Shown: in pieces, positions 1 through 7,959 of the stretch | Position numbering within the stretch: the stretch's first letter is position 1 | How the letters are laid out: each line of letters opens with the position of its first letter | Source of the DNA: Chloroflexota bacterium | GTDB taxonomy: Bacteria; Chloroflexota; Dehalococcoidia; Dehalococcoidales; UBA2162 | DNA length: 64,000 bases | NCBI GenBank assembly: GCA_016190825.1 | Contig: JACPPV010000024.1 | Span: 1-64,000 of the forward strand | Direction: 5' to 3' | Notes under the pieces: generated by a model | What the model was told of the DNA's origin: nothing | The model's database searches: none | What the model saw: only the letters and a program-made list of their open reading frames with translations | Translations under genes and position numbers: made by a program

Positions 1-2
1 CC

Positions 3-332
3 TTACAGTGTGTCGGGGTGGTCACCCTTGCCCTGGTCAGTGAAACTTGGCACATTGCACCCTTCGTCATCCTGTATGGACTGGGACTTGGGGCAACGAT
101 GCCGATGCGTAACTCTCTTGTTGCGGACTATTTTGGCAGACAGAGCTTAGGCACGATTCTCGGCTGGCTGATGAGCGTGACGATGGTCGGAAGCATTTTG
201 AGTCCAGTAATAGCCGGCTGGTTTTTTGATGTGACGGGCAGTTACCGTTTGATCTTCATTATCTTTGCGTTGCTTGCCACAATATCGGTTCCGGCAGTGC
301 TTTTGGCCAGAAAACCGTTGCGGGACCACTAA
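3..332 (+). CDS. MFS transporter, C-terminal part (5' truncated by window edge)
   Basis: The reading frame is open to the left edge, so only the last ~110 residues of a membrane protein are present. It shows alternating hydrophobic helices with short charged loops (PMRNSLVADYFGR, then a Gly-rich helix, then AGWFFDVTGSYR), which matches the last helices of a major facilitator superfamily permease. The loop motif before the final helices, GWFFDVTGSYR, is typical of the monocarboxylate/oxalate-type MFS branch. The substrate cannot be told from this fragment. The stop is followed by a decayed region, so no operon partner is visible downstream. Confidence 0.75.
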   Translation, partial: LQCVGVVTLALVSETWHIAPFVILYGLGLGATMPMRNSLVADYFGRQSLGTILGWLMSVTMVGSILSPVIAGWFFDVTGSYRLIFIIFALLATISVPAVLLARKPLRDH

Positions 333-399
333 GTTGCTGAGTAGTACCCTCACCGACCTCCTCTTTCGCCTGGGCCTGTGCATTGTGTCCGGGGACTGT

Positions 400-854
400 T
401 CAACGCAACAATAGGTTGCGTTCTGCCAAAGACAGGGAATTGGTCAGGTCCGATCTTCGCAGGGAGTTTCCAGCGGCAGCCCCCTCTTCAAGTGAAGCTC
501 TGACTTCGTCGTTTAGTTTTCCATCTGCGTTGGAGTCCATCACAGCAGTCCACAGCAGGGCAGCCGCTCTGCTCACCGAAGCTGCGGCGACAGAAGTGCC
601 CGTTTTTCGGCCGTAAGCATTGCCGGGGAGAGTTGACCACTTTTCGAAACCGGGAGCCGCCAAGTCAACCCAGTCACCGAAGCTCGAGAGATGGCCAAGC
701 TACCATCAGGGGCTAGAGCGCTTACTGCAATGGTGCGTGAATAGTAGGCGGGATAAACGGGAAAATTGCTGCCCCTGTTGCCGGCGGCGGTGATGAGAGC
801 GCCTTTGTTCCAAGCATAGTTACTAATGGTCTCATAATTGTATAGACGCACTCT
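400..854 (-). pseudogene. Subtilisin-like (S8) serine protease remnant, frameshifted
   Basis: Two overlapping minus-strand frames together read as the C-terminal half of a subtilase. The upstream frame gives AWNKGALITAAGNRGSN (the oxyanion-hole Asn region) and YPAYYSRTIAVSALAPDGSLA. After a one-base shift near 670-700 the next frame continues SFGDWVDLAAPG and then the catalytic Ser motif GTSVAAASVSRAAALL. The segment with the catalytic Asp and His is absent, because a stop codon lies just upstream of residue RLYNYE. A short Asp/Asn-rich piece (MDSNADGKLNDEV) follows the Ser domain. The gene is therefore N-terminally truncated and frameshifted and should be non-functional. Confidence 0.8.
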
Positions 855-862
855 TTAGTCTC

Positions 863-1182
863 AAAACACGCCTTTTCAGTCGTGGGCGAAGGCCATATCG
901 AAAGTAATTTGTTCGTCCAGATTATTATGAGATTACCAGTATGTCCTCTGGCTTGACACAGGGTGTTCTGCCGGTATCATGCGATCCACCATGTCATATC
1001 ACTGGGTCTGCAAACCATTGCCAACCACAAGATTCCTGTTGAACTTTCAACGGCCGGCTGGGTCGTTACAAGAACAATCAGAAAATGACAGTTTCGCAAT
1101 CTTATAAGACAAGGCTGCATTAGGACTAGTATTTTTCGTTAGATATGATATACTTAGCAAAAGATAATAAAGGGAGTATTAT
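863..1182. other. Gene-free stretch upstream of the URO-D family gene
   Basis: I find no convincing gene here. A short open stretch near 1000-1086 (+) encodes a peptide ending AGWVVTRTIRK and may be another decayed gene piece, but I do not recognise it. Immediately upstream of the next gene is an AT-rich run containing TATACT (1149-1154), which could be a -10 element. No good -35 hexamer is seen at the right distance. Confidence 0.4.
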
Positions 1183-2274
1183 ATGAAGCTAAAAGTAAGA
1201 AAAGCGACGATGAATAATAAAGAGAGGGTTGAGGCATTGCTAAGGAGAGAAAAGCCGGACCGAGTACCGCATTGGCCTGCTCAAAATCGGGGCTTTGTTT
1301 TCCTTTATAGCGGTATGTCCATTGCTGACGCCTATGCCTGCAAACCGAAGGTGGCGTACGAAGCTCTGAAGAAAGCGGCTCAAGATTTTGATTGGGTCTT
1401 TGCTCCTTCATTGCTTACTTCTCGTTCCAGGGATGCCTTCGGCGCTGAAAGAAAGTTACCTACCAGTAAATTTTCCCAGGCTCAGTATGTGGTCAAGTAC
1501 GCCGTGGAAACTCCGGATGACGTGATGGCCCTGAAAGCACCGGATGTTAGAGATGTGGCTCCTATCACTCAGGAGATGATTGATTTATACCGATGGTCAT
1601 GTCAGGAGAAGCTGGACAACAAACCATTTAACATTACCATTGGTGGTATTAGTCCGTTAAACACCGCCGGCGGCATTGCGGGCTATGACAAACTGTGCCA
1701 GTGGATGATTAAGGCGCCAGAAGCCGCCCACCGCCTAGTGCGGCTGGCGAGTGACTATCAAATTGCCATTGCTCAATACTACAAGGATACCTTTGGCGTC
1801 GATAGGATATTACCTGTGGGTTTTACGGCGGCGGCCTCGAACCAACTGATATCCCCCAAACACTTTGAGCAGTTTGCTTTGCCTTATCTCAAAGAGGTTC
1901 ACCAGAAGGTTCTGGCGATGGGTTTTAAGCATCTTGATGTCCACATTTGTGGTGACCATAACTTAAACCTGCCCTATTGGGCACAGATTCCGATGGGCGA
2001 CCCGGGTATTGTTAGCGTTGCCAACGAGATTGACCTGGAAAACGCAGCCAGGTATTTCCCCAACGACATTATCGAGGGTAATCTGGAGACGACTATTATC
2101 CAGTGCGGCACCCCGGGCGAGGTCTATGAGGCGGCGAGGAAGGTTATTGAACAAGGGAAGAGCTTATCTAATGGTTTTATTCTCCGTCCTGCCTGTGAGC
2201 TCCCGCCTCTGGCGCCACCGGAGAATATGCATGCGATAACCCGAGCCCTCAACGACTTCGGCTGGTATGATTAG
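1183..2274 (+). CDS. Uroporphyrinogen decarboxylase family / MtaA-CmuA-type methyltransferase-like protein
   Basis: The 363-residue protein begins with a typical family start (NNKERVEALLRREKPDRVPHW) and has the TIM-barrel length of the URO-D superfamily. It carries HxC at His254/Cys256 (LDVHICGDH) and a later Cys338 (RPACELPP). That is the zinc-ligand pattern of the MtaA/CmuA/MtbA corrinoid:thiol methyltransferases rather than of haem-pathway HemE. The likely role is methyl transfer between a corrinoid protein and a thiol cofactor, but no corrinoid protein or methyltransferase partner is adjacent, so the substrate is unknown. The start at 1183 has GGGAG eight bases upstream. A second Met at 1210 matches the usual family N-terminus and is an alternative start. 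Confidence 0.82.
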   Translation: MKLKVRKATMNNKERVEALLRREKPDRVPHWPAQNRGFVFLYSGMSIADAYACKPKVAYEALKKAAQDFDWVFAPSLLTSRSRDAFGAERKLPTSKFSQAQYVVKYAVETPDDVMALKAPDVRDVAPITQEMIDLYRWSCQEKLDNKPFNITIGGISPLNTAGGIAGYDKLCQWMIKAPEAAHRLVRLASDYQIAIAQYYKDTFGVDRILPVGFTAAASNQLISPKHFEQFALPYLKEVHQKVLAMGFKHLDVHICGDHNLNLPYWAQIPMGDPGIVSVANEIDLENAARYFPNDIIEGNLETTIIQCGTPGEVYEAARKVIEQGKSLSNGFILRPACELPPLAPPENMHAITRALNDFGWYD

Positions 2275-2293
2275 GCAACGTTAAGTAAAGTAA

Positions 2294-2575
2294 AAATGCA
2301 TTGGCAAAGCTAACACAAGAATCGGCGGCGACGGCGGGTTGCTTCCGGATTCGCCCGTTGAGTTGAGTCAGCTACTTATTGGCCCGGCCGAGCGCTATGA
2401 CGTCCTGGTTGATTTCTCCGGACTCAGCGAGGGATCCACGGTCTACCTCATTAACGAGGGACCCGATGAGCCATTCGGCGGCGTCCCGGATGAAGACTTC
2501 TCCATGGCGAACCCGCTTTCCTCCCCCCAGCAAGCTGGGGGGTATCCAGCGGGACGTTTTATGACATATGCGTTA
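2294..2575 (+). pseudogene. Multicopper oxidase fragment
   Basis: An open frame reads IGGDGGLLPDSPVELSQLLI, then a GPAERYDVLVDFSGL block, then YLINEGPDEPFGG. This is the central cupredoxin domain of CotA/bilirubin-oxidase-like multicopper oxidases. The copper-binding HxH motifs of the first and last domains are absent. The match begins abruptly after a stop at 2291 and is lost after MANP near 2515, where a GC-rich palindrome interrupts the sequence. It is a fragment of a former oxidase and not expected to work. Confidence 0.75.
2523..2542. repeat. GC-rich perfect palindrome
   Basis: CCCCCCAGC and GCTGGGGGG form nine perfect pairs around an AA centre. The palindrome sits where similarity to multicopper oxidase stops. 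It looks like the core of a small palindromic intergenic repeat that inserted into or replaced the end of the gene. Confidence 0.6.
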
Positions 2576-2796
2576 GTTAAGCGGTGTAATTTGTTCCAAG
2601 TCACTTCCGGGACAGGAAACTTGTACCATTCATCTTCGCTAGTGGGACTTGTTCCGTGTGAGGCTGAACGTTGTCAGCATAAACACGTATTGACATCCGT
2701 GAGCTTTTCGTCTTAACTTCAATTATATACACCTATCTGAACCAGGTTGTGACAATATCTGCAGGCCACTGAAAATAGACGAAAGAAAGGGACGTT

Positions 2797-3369
2797 ATGA
2801 CAGAACTTATGACTCTTGAAGAGGTTGCTGGCTACTTGCGTGTCAATGAAAAGACAGTCTACCGGATGGTCAGCGAAGGCAGCATTCCGGCGCTGAAAAT
2901 CGGCCACCTGTGGCGATTCAAGAAATCGGTGATAGATGACTGGCTTGACCAGAAGGCCAGGGGCACCAGTGCAAGGATTCTTGTTATCGATGATGATGAA
3001 GGAATCTGCTCCCTGGTCCAGGACACACTGGAAGGGGAGGGACATGAGGTAGCTGTAGCTACTGAAGCCATCGAGGGGTTGAAACTGGCGAAGAGCCAGG
3101 ACTTTGACATGATTTTTCTCGACCTGAAGATGCCGGGGATGGATGGCGCCGAGCTCTTCAGACAGATAAGAACGGTCAAGCCCAACCAGCCAGTTACGAT
3201 CATTACCGGGTTTCCAGGGAGCGAGCTGATGAAGGCGGCGCTTGCCTACGGGCCGGTCGGCATAATGAAGAAGCCGTTCGGGGAGTCCGATATTATTACC
3301 GTCGTAAACAGTTGTCTTCGCTGTGGAACTCCGGCTAAGCAGAAGCCAGCGAGGAAGATAGCCCTGTAG
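2797..3369 (+). CDS. Excisionase-type helix-turn-helix fused to a response-regulator receiver domain
   Basis: Residues 1-55 (MTLEEVAGYLRVNEKTVYRM, then IPALKIGHLWRFKKSVIDDWL) are a MerR/excisionase-like HTH_17 DNA-binding domain. Residues 62-178 are a CheY-like receiver with acidic pocket VIDDDE, phospho-acceptor Asp109 (IFLDLKMPGMDG) and the conserved Lys (MKKPFGE). The order is opposite to ordinary response regulators, in which the receiver comes first. It lies 155 bp upstream of a membrane histidine kinase on the same strand and is its likely partner. GAAAG upstream of ATG serves as the ribosome binding site. Targets are unknown. Confidence 0.88.
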   Translation: MTELMTLEEVAGYLRVNEKTVYRMVSEGSIPALKIGHLWRFKKSVIDDWLDQKARGTSARILVIDDDEGICSLVQDTLEGEGHEVAVATEAIEGLKLAKSQDFDMIFLDLKMPGMDGAELFRQIRTVKPNQPVTIITGFPGSELMKAALAYGPVGIMKKPFGESDIITVVNSCLRCGTPAKQKPARKIAL

Positions 3370-3524
3370 AATTTCGGCAAAACGGCAAGCCGTCACCATA
3401 AGAGAGATACGGGGGAGGCCAACCAACGAAATCGGGCAACAGAGAGCGCCCGCAGACAGTTCGCCTGGGCCGGCGTCCGCCAGTTCTGTAGACCCCGGTT
3501 GGCTTCACCTCCGTAAAGAATATT

Positions 3525-5930
3525 ATGTTAAACGTCCCAAACAGTTCTGCCAGGATGAGGGTGGGCGGCAGGCGGTGGATGCTTCTGTTTTATCTCTTCG
3601 CCTTCAGTATTCTAGCCATTTCTGTTATTTATTTTTTTCTGAGCGTGGGAAAACCGCACTTCGGAGTCACGCTGGCTCTAACGGACAGGGGCTGGGAAGT
3701 CCGTGACCTGGATTCCAACGGGCTGGCAGCCAGGGGCGGGGTAAAAACAGGAGACCTCGTTGCAGAAATCAACGGGCAGCCCGCAGACCGGTTCTTGGAA
3801 CGGCAAAAGGATAACGGCCTTGTCATCCGCGCCTTGTTTGACGAGATGTCCTTCACGGGCGCAGAGGGGCGCGTGGAATCAATATCCCTGGCGGGCAAAT
3901 CACCATCCAGGGAATCTTTGTCCCAACGAGCGGCCTGGTTTATCGTCTCGGTAATGTTCTGGACCATCGGCTTCTATGTACTCTTTCGAAGACCGAAGAA
4001 CGTAGCGTCATTGCTGCTATGTCTTTCGGGACTGGCTTTCGGACTGGCGCTGACTTCCGAGGTGGCATCAGCGGCCGGCTTACCTCTGTCGCTCCAGCTT
4101 GCCGTGTCTGCCGCCATTTTTGGCCCGTGGCTTCTCCTCCATTTTTTCCTCGCTCTTCCGGAAGAAAGGACCTGGGCCCGCGAAGACCCCCGGATATACC
4201 TCATTTATCTCCCGGCTACCATCACGCTGGTCCTCTTCTTCCTGATTGGCTATGTTGATGGTCAGCCGGTGCGATGGTTCCGGACTTTCAGACTATTCGA
4301 ATACGGAGCGGGATTTCTGGCGACTCTGGCGGTAGCAGCTATTAACTACGTTAATGCCGGCTCGCTGAGGACACGCCAACAGATGAAAATTGTGCTCGTC
4401 GCCTGTGTTGCCGCCCTGGACCCGTTTTTGGTCCTGACTTTGTTCCCCTCGGTAATATTGGGGCGGAGCATTTTACCTTCGGAACTCGGCATCCTGCTCA
4501 TCGGATTCATTCCCCTGGGAGTGGGATACGCCATGGTTACCCGTAAGCTGATGGACATTGATATTTTCATCAGGCGGGGGCTGGTATACGGTCTGATAAC
4601 TGCATTGATGAGCTTGATCCTCGCCGCCGGGATTTTCTTCGTCCTGAGATTCCGGGGGTTGCTCGGCCCCTCCGAAGAAGTCCTGATAGCTCTGGCATTG
4701 GGCGGCACAGCCACCGCCCTTTTCGGACCGGCCAAGAACTTCATCGAGACCTCGGTGGACAAATTTTTCTACAGGGACAGGTATGATTACCGGCAGACAA
4801 TAAATATCCTGACTACCTCCTTAAGAGGATGCAAGGACTATATCGAAACATCCCGCCTTATAGTTGGCGCAACGCTGCGAACACTCAACCTGACGGGCGC
4901 CTGCCTGTTCACCAGGAATCAGTCAAGCTCATTTGAGATAAGCGCCTCGCAGGGAACGTTTGCCTCGCCACGGAAACAAGAACACCTGGAAACCCTGGTG
5001 TCACTGCGGAATGAAAGAATAGAGTTTCCCAATTCAGCCTCATCCGCTGATCCCGAGGTTGCATTTCTGATTCCCCTCGCAGCCGGCGACAAAGAAGTCG
5101 GCATCCTCTGCCTGTCACAGAAGGCTACCAGGCAGGAGTTTTCCAGTCATGACATTTACCTCTTGCAGGGCATTACCTCCATGGCCGCCGTAGCTTTGCT
5201 CAGCGCCGAGCTCGCCCGTGACGTCAGCCTGACAGATACTTTCGTTTCGGTGGCATCGCATGAGCTTCGCAGTCCGCTGACGGCTATTATTGGCTACGCT
5301 GAGCTTTTGCAGCGACCGAACCTGCCGGAAACCACCCGGAGAAGATGGCTCGAGCATATTATCAATGGTGGGAAGAGGGTATCCGCAATGGCGGACGAGA
5401 TGCTGGATGTCACCCGCATCCATTCAAGAAAGCTCACTTTTAATCTTGAGAAAGCGCACATAAACGATATCCTTATGGAACCGGTATCCATGATACGTGA
5501 GAACACCGCGATGCATGACTTCGTCATCGAGGTGGCCACGGGCTTGCCCGAGGTCATCGTGGACCGGGACAAGTTCGGTCAGGTCATGGTCAACTTGCTG
5601 AGCAACGCGGTCAAATACAGCCCCGGAGGCGGACGCATCACAGTTAGCGCTCAGAACGATTGCGCCAACCATCGCGTAATACTTGGCGTGCACGATGAAG
5701 GCATCGGGATTGCCCCGGAAGACAGGAAAACGCTTTTCACTACCTTTCATCGTATTCAGCGCCCTGAGACCCATGGAATCAGGGGAAGCGGCCTGGGGCT
5801 CTATATTGTCAAGGAATGGACTGAGGCGATGGGCGGTAAAGTGTGGGTGGAGAGCGAGTTAAACAAAGGCTCAACGTTTTTTGTTGCGGTCCCGGCACAA
5901 AACTCTTACACGAGCCAGGATAGTGCGTAG
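3525..5930 (+). CDS. Membrane sensor histidine kinase with PDZ-like and GAF-like regions
   Basis: The 801-residue protein has an N-terminal membrane segment (~18-40), then an extracytoplasmic PDZ-like domain (~42-125, including GGVKTGDLVAEINGQ). A bundle of further hydrophobic helices (~135-380) and a GAF-like cytoplasmic region (~420-565) follow. The kinase core has the H-box SHELRSPLTAIIGYAE with His579, the N-box LLSNAVKYSPGG with Asn694, the G1 box DEGIGIAPED and the G2 box GSGLGLYIVKE. It should autophosphorylate His579 in response to an envelope or membrane signal. Its neighbours are the HTH-receiver protein upstream and a pseudo-receiver downstream, so the three probably form one signalling unit. 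The signal is unknown. Confidence 0.9.
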   Translation: MLNVPNSSARMRVGGRRWMLLFYLFAFSILAISVIYFFLSVGKPHFGVTLALTDRGWEVRDLDSNGLAARGGVKTGDLVAEINGQPADRFLERQKDNGLVIRALFDEMSFTGAEGRVESISLAGKSPSRESLSQRAAWFIVSVMFWTIGFYVLFRRPKNVASLLLCLSGLAFGLALTSEVASAAGLPLSLQLAVSAAIFGPWLLLHFFLALPEERTWAREDPRIYLIYLPATITLVLFFLIGYVDGQPVRWFRTFRLFEYGAGFLATLAVAAINYVNAGSLRTRQQMKIVLVACVAALDPFLVLTLFPSVILGRSILPSELGILLIGFIPLGVGYAMVTRKLMDIDIFIRRGLVYGLITALMSLILAAGIFFVLRFRGLLGPSEEVLIALALGGTATALFGPAKNFIETSVDKFFYRDRYDYRQTINILTTSLRGCKDYIETSRLIVGATLRTLNLTGACLFTRNQSSSFEISASQGTFASPRKQEHLETLVSLRNERIEFPNSASSADPEVAFLIPLAAGDKEVGILCLSQKATRQEFSSHDIYLLQGITSMAAVALLSAELARDVSLTDTFVSVASHELRSPLTAIIGYAELLQRPNLPETTRRRWLEHIINGGKRVSAMADEMLDVTRIHSRKLTFNLEKAHINDILMEPVSMIRENTAMHDFVIEVATGLPEVIVDRDKFGQVMVNLLSNAVKYSPGGGRITVSAQNDCANHRVILGVHDEGIGIAPEDRKTLFTTFHRIQRPETHGIRGSGLGLYIVKEWTEAMGGKVWVESELNKGSTFFVAVPAQNSYTSQDSA

Positions 5931-6003
5931 TAACTTGATTGCAGTGATGGCCGTGACGGTCTCCTTCGCCGCGCAGGGGCTTTGTATCAAAAGTCCTCCT
6001 GTT

Positions 6004-6113
6004 GTCACCCTGAGCGTAGCGAAGGGTCTGGGAGTGGTGGGGTCCATGCGGGCACAATGCCCCGTCCCCCCCCCCCCCCCCAGATTCTTCGTCGCTTCGC
6101 TCCTCAGAATGAC
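6004..6113. repeat. 110-bp dispersed-type repeat with imperfect terminal inverted repeats and a C16 tract
   Basis: The left end GTCACCCTGAGCGTAGCGA and the right end (reverse complement GTCATTCTGAGGAGCGAAGC) are imperfect inverted copies of each other. The centre contains 16 consecutive C residues (6066-6081). It fills the gap between the histidine kinase and the following receiver gene and is non-coding. The shape is that of a miniature inverted-repeat element. The C tract is a likely replication or sequencing slippage site. Confidence 0.65.
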
Positions 6114-6204
6114 ATTTGATACAAGACTCCGCGCAGGAGAGAGATGGACTGTACGGGTACTGGCAACGCGGTACTGGAATAAGTTGCCGCAGCGGGTTCA
6201 GGCT

Positions 6205-6579
6205 ATGATCGGAAAGCTATTGATAATCGAAGACGAAGAAGTTATGCAGGAACTGCTCACGGGAATATTCGGCGATTGCCCTGAGTTCAGCGTTCTCTAT
6301 GCCACGGATGGCGAAGAAGGCATCAGAATGGCACGGCATCACAGACCTGACGTCATTTTGCTGAGAGCCAGGTTGCCCAGGATCCACGGCTATGATGTGT
6401 GCAGGATACTGAAAGCGGACAGAGCCACATCTCACGCAAAAATACTAATGCTGAGCTTCTACTCCCGAGGCTTAGACCGGCGTAAGGCAATAGCGGCAGG
6501 CGCCGATGAATATATGACCAAACCATTCGATCCGGTTGAACTACTGGAGAGAACGCGGGCATTGCTGACCGGCAAGTAG
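6205..6579 (+). CDS. Single-domain receiver protein with Arg at the phosphorylation position
   Basis: The 124-residue protein is a stand-alone CheY-like receiver. The acidic pair (IIEDEE), the Gly-Tyr loop and the conserved Lys (YMTKPFDP) are present. At the phospho-acceptor position the sequence reads DVILLRARLPRIHG, so Arg54 replaces the expected Asp, making it a pseudo-receiver that should not accept phosphate in the usual way. The longer ORF starting at 5881 runs through the repeat and overlaps the kinase end. ATG 6205 gives the standard receiver start and is preferred, although no strong ribosome site precedes it. It probably acts with the upstream kinase as an adaptor or a constitutively conformed regulator. 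Confidence 0.8.
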   Translation: MIGKLLIIEDEEVMQELLTGIFGDCPEFSVLYATDGEEGIRMARHHRPDVILLRARLPRIHGYDVCRILKADRATSHAKILMLSFYSRGLDRRKAIAAGADEYMTKPFDPVELLERTRALLTGK

Positions 6580-6615
6580 GCAGGCCGCCCGCAGATAGCC
6601 AGCGCGAGCCCACGC

Positions 6616-7071
6616 TTATTTGGATGCCTTCATCAAGGCGATTACAGTCTTGCCATCCTGGGTGCTTATCCAGACCATGGCAACATCAGCATCGTTGCTC
6701 TTGGAAAACATGCCCCATTGTGTACCCTGCATGTCAAACCATCCCTGTTCCTTCCACCCTTTGGCAGCCATCTGGTTGTTGTAGAAGTTCCCCACCTTTT
6801 CAGCGCTGTCCCTGGTATCATAGTAGCGCCATTCCGCCCTGGTGTATTCCCCCTGGGCCGGTGGAATTGCCCAGGCTGCTTTTTCTATCTGTCCCGCTCC
6901 AGCGTAGATGGGCATATCGTTCCAGTTGAACAGGCCGCTGGACCTTGTATCGCGCGTTGCGGCCGCCCCCGGCTCCGCTGCCGTCCCGGGATTTTTCTTT
7001 GCCCCACAGCCTATGGCGCCGGCGCTCCCCAGCATCAACAGGACAAGCAATAATGATAGTGCTATTTTCAT
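6616..7071 (-). CDS. Putative lipoprotein of unknown function
   Basis: The 151-residue protein starts with a signal peptide (MKIALSLLLVLLMLGSAGA) ending in a lipobox-like AIGC, which predicts lipid attachment at Cys22 and a membrane-anchored exported domain. The mature part is Trp- and Tyr-rich (AWAIPPAQGEYTRAEWRYYD, then KGWKEQGWF). I do not recognise the family. Its pattern resembles small exported proteins with a beta-sheet core that detect or bind ligands, which is only an impression. GGAGGAG lies 7 bases before ATG. The gene sits 57 bp downstream of the small membrane protein gene on the same strand and may be co-transcribed with it. Confidence 0.7.
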   Translation of the reverse strand: MKIALSLLLVLLMLGSAGAIGCGAKKNPGTAAEPGAAATRDTRSSGLFNWNDMPIYAGAGQIEKAAWAIPPAQGEYTRAEWRYYDTRDSAEKVGNFYNNQMAAKGWKEQGWFDMQGTQWGMFSKSNDADVAMVWISTQDGKTVIALMKASK

Positions 7072-7127
7072 ATTTCACTCCTCCGTCCGGCTTGCGCCGG
7101 ACCCCGACCATAGGTTCTCTGAACCAG

Positions 7128-7472
7128 TTATTTCCGCGCGGTCTGCTTCTCGGCAAAATCACCGGCGATAGGCAGCTTCATCTTCTGCCCCTGGTAGGCT
7201 TTCATCATCAGGACTATCCACATGACCACCGCCAGAACACCGATAAGCCAGCCAATGATCCAGCCGATTATGGGTATGAAGCCAAGTAAGATGGACACAA
7301 CCGTAACCGCCCCGAAAAAAGCCGTGGACTGCATGGCATGAAAACGCACAAAATCGTTTTCCTTTTCGATGACAAGGAATACAAGGCCGCTAACCCAGCC
7401 CGCCACGTAGCAGAGCACGCCGGCGATGTTTGCCTCGAGCCCGATACTGGTCTTTCTATTTGCTTCCGTCAT
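7128..7472 (-). CDS. DUF4870/Tic20-like small membrane protein
   Basis: The 114-residue protein has three hydrophobic helices: LEANIAGVLCYVAGWVSGLVF, AFFGAVTVVSILLGFIPIIG and WIIGWLIGVLAVVMWIVLMM. Between the first two lies the family's hallmark charged turn VIEKENDFVRFHAMQS. This fits the DUF4870/Tic20-like family, whose function is unclear. The ORF track starts at 7532, but ATG 7472 has AGGAGG at good spacing and begins at the expected residue, so it is preferred. The lipoprotein gene follows in the same direction. A palindrome, GTGACAGTGCTGTCAC, lies about 85 bp upstream. Confidence 0.82.
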   Translation of the reverse strand: MTEANRKTSIGLEANIAGVLCYVAGWVSGLVFLVIEKENDFVRFHAMQSTAFFGAVTVVSILLGFIPIIGWIIGWLIGVLAVVMWIVLMMKAYQGQKMKLPIAGDFAEKQTARK

Positions 7473-7959
7473 TGTTCTTGCCTCCTTTTTAGAAGAATTT
7501 GTTGGAGCGTTTCGGAAGACATATCCTGTCAATTTCGCGTAAGGTTCCAGGTAATAGTGACAGTGCTGTCACCCTCCCCCCTGGTAACGCTGCCCGCCAG
7601 AAAAATGAGCTTCTTTTCCCCATCAAACATGGCCAGTCGCAAACTCCTTGAGCGTCAGGGAGCAACCTCCTCCCGGATACGTTGCCATTTCCAGGGGGAA
7701 ACCATGCTTATTGCCCGCCCGGGACCGGCAAGACGGGTCTGCCGACGCACCTGAGCACCTCTGGCTGCCTTATTTTGAACACAGTCATCTATATTTCGAT
7801 CGCCGGAAGCCAGAATTTTCTATTATATCACTCTGCCATGGCAATTGTAATTATTTGGTGATACAAAGGCAATCGTCCAAAGTGACTATTTATGCCTACG
7901 CAGTTTTAACTTGTGCGAGGATGACAATAGCTGCGGAGGTCAAGAAGCGCCGGAACCGA
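7473..7959. other. Gene-free stretch between DUF4870-like and patatin genes
   Basis: No gene is supported here; the listed ORFs are short and lack ribosome sites. It contains the 16-bp palindrome GTGACAGTGCTGTCAC (7557-7572), a possible operator upstream of the membrane protein gene. It also has a copy of the recurrent box as TCCAAAGTGACTATTT (7876-7891). Confidence 0.5.

Noticed and set aside
1121-1131. Shared GGACTAGTATT string with 52967 as a regulatory repeat
   Set aside because: An 11-base match is expected by chance in a window of this size, and the 1121 copy has no adjacent -35 hexamer. Only the 52967 copy is kept as a weak relative of the box.
2797-2960. Excisionase-like HTH as evidence for a prophage or integrative element
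   Set aside because: It is fused to a receiver domain and next to a histidine kinase; there are no integrase, phage or attachment features nearby.
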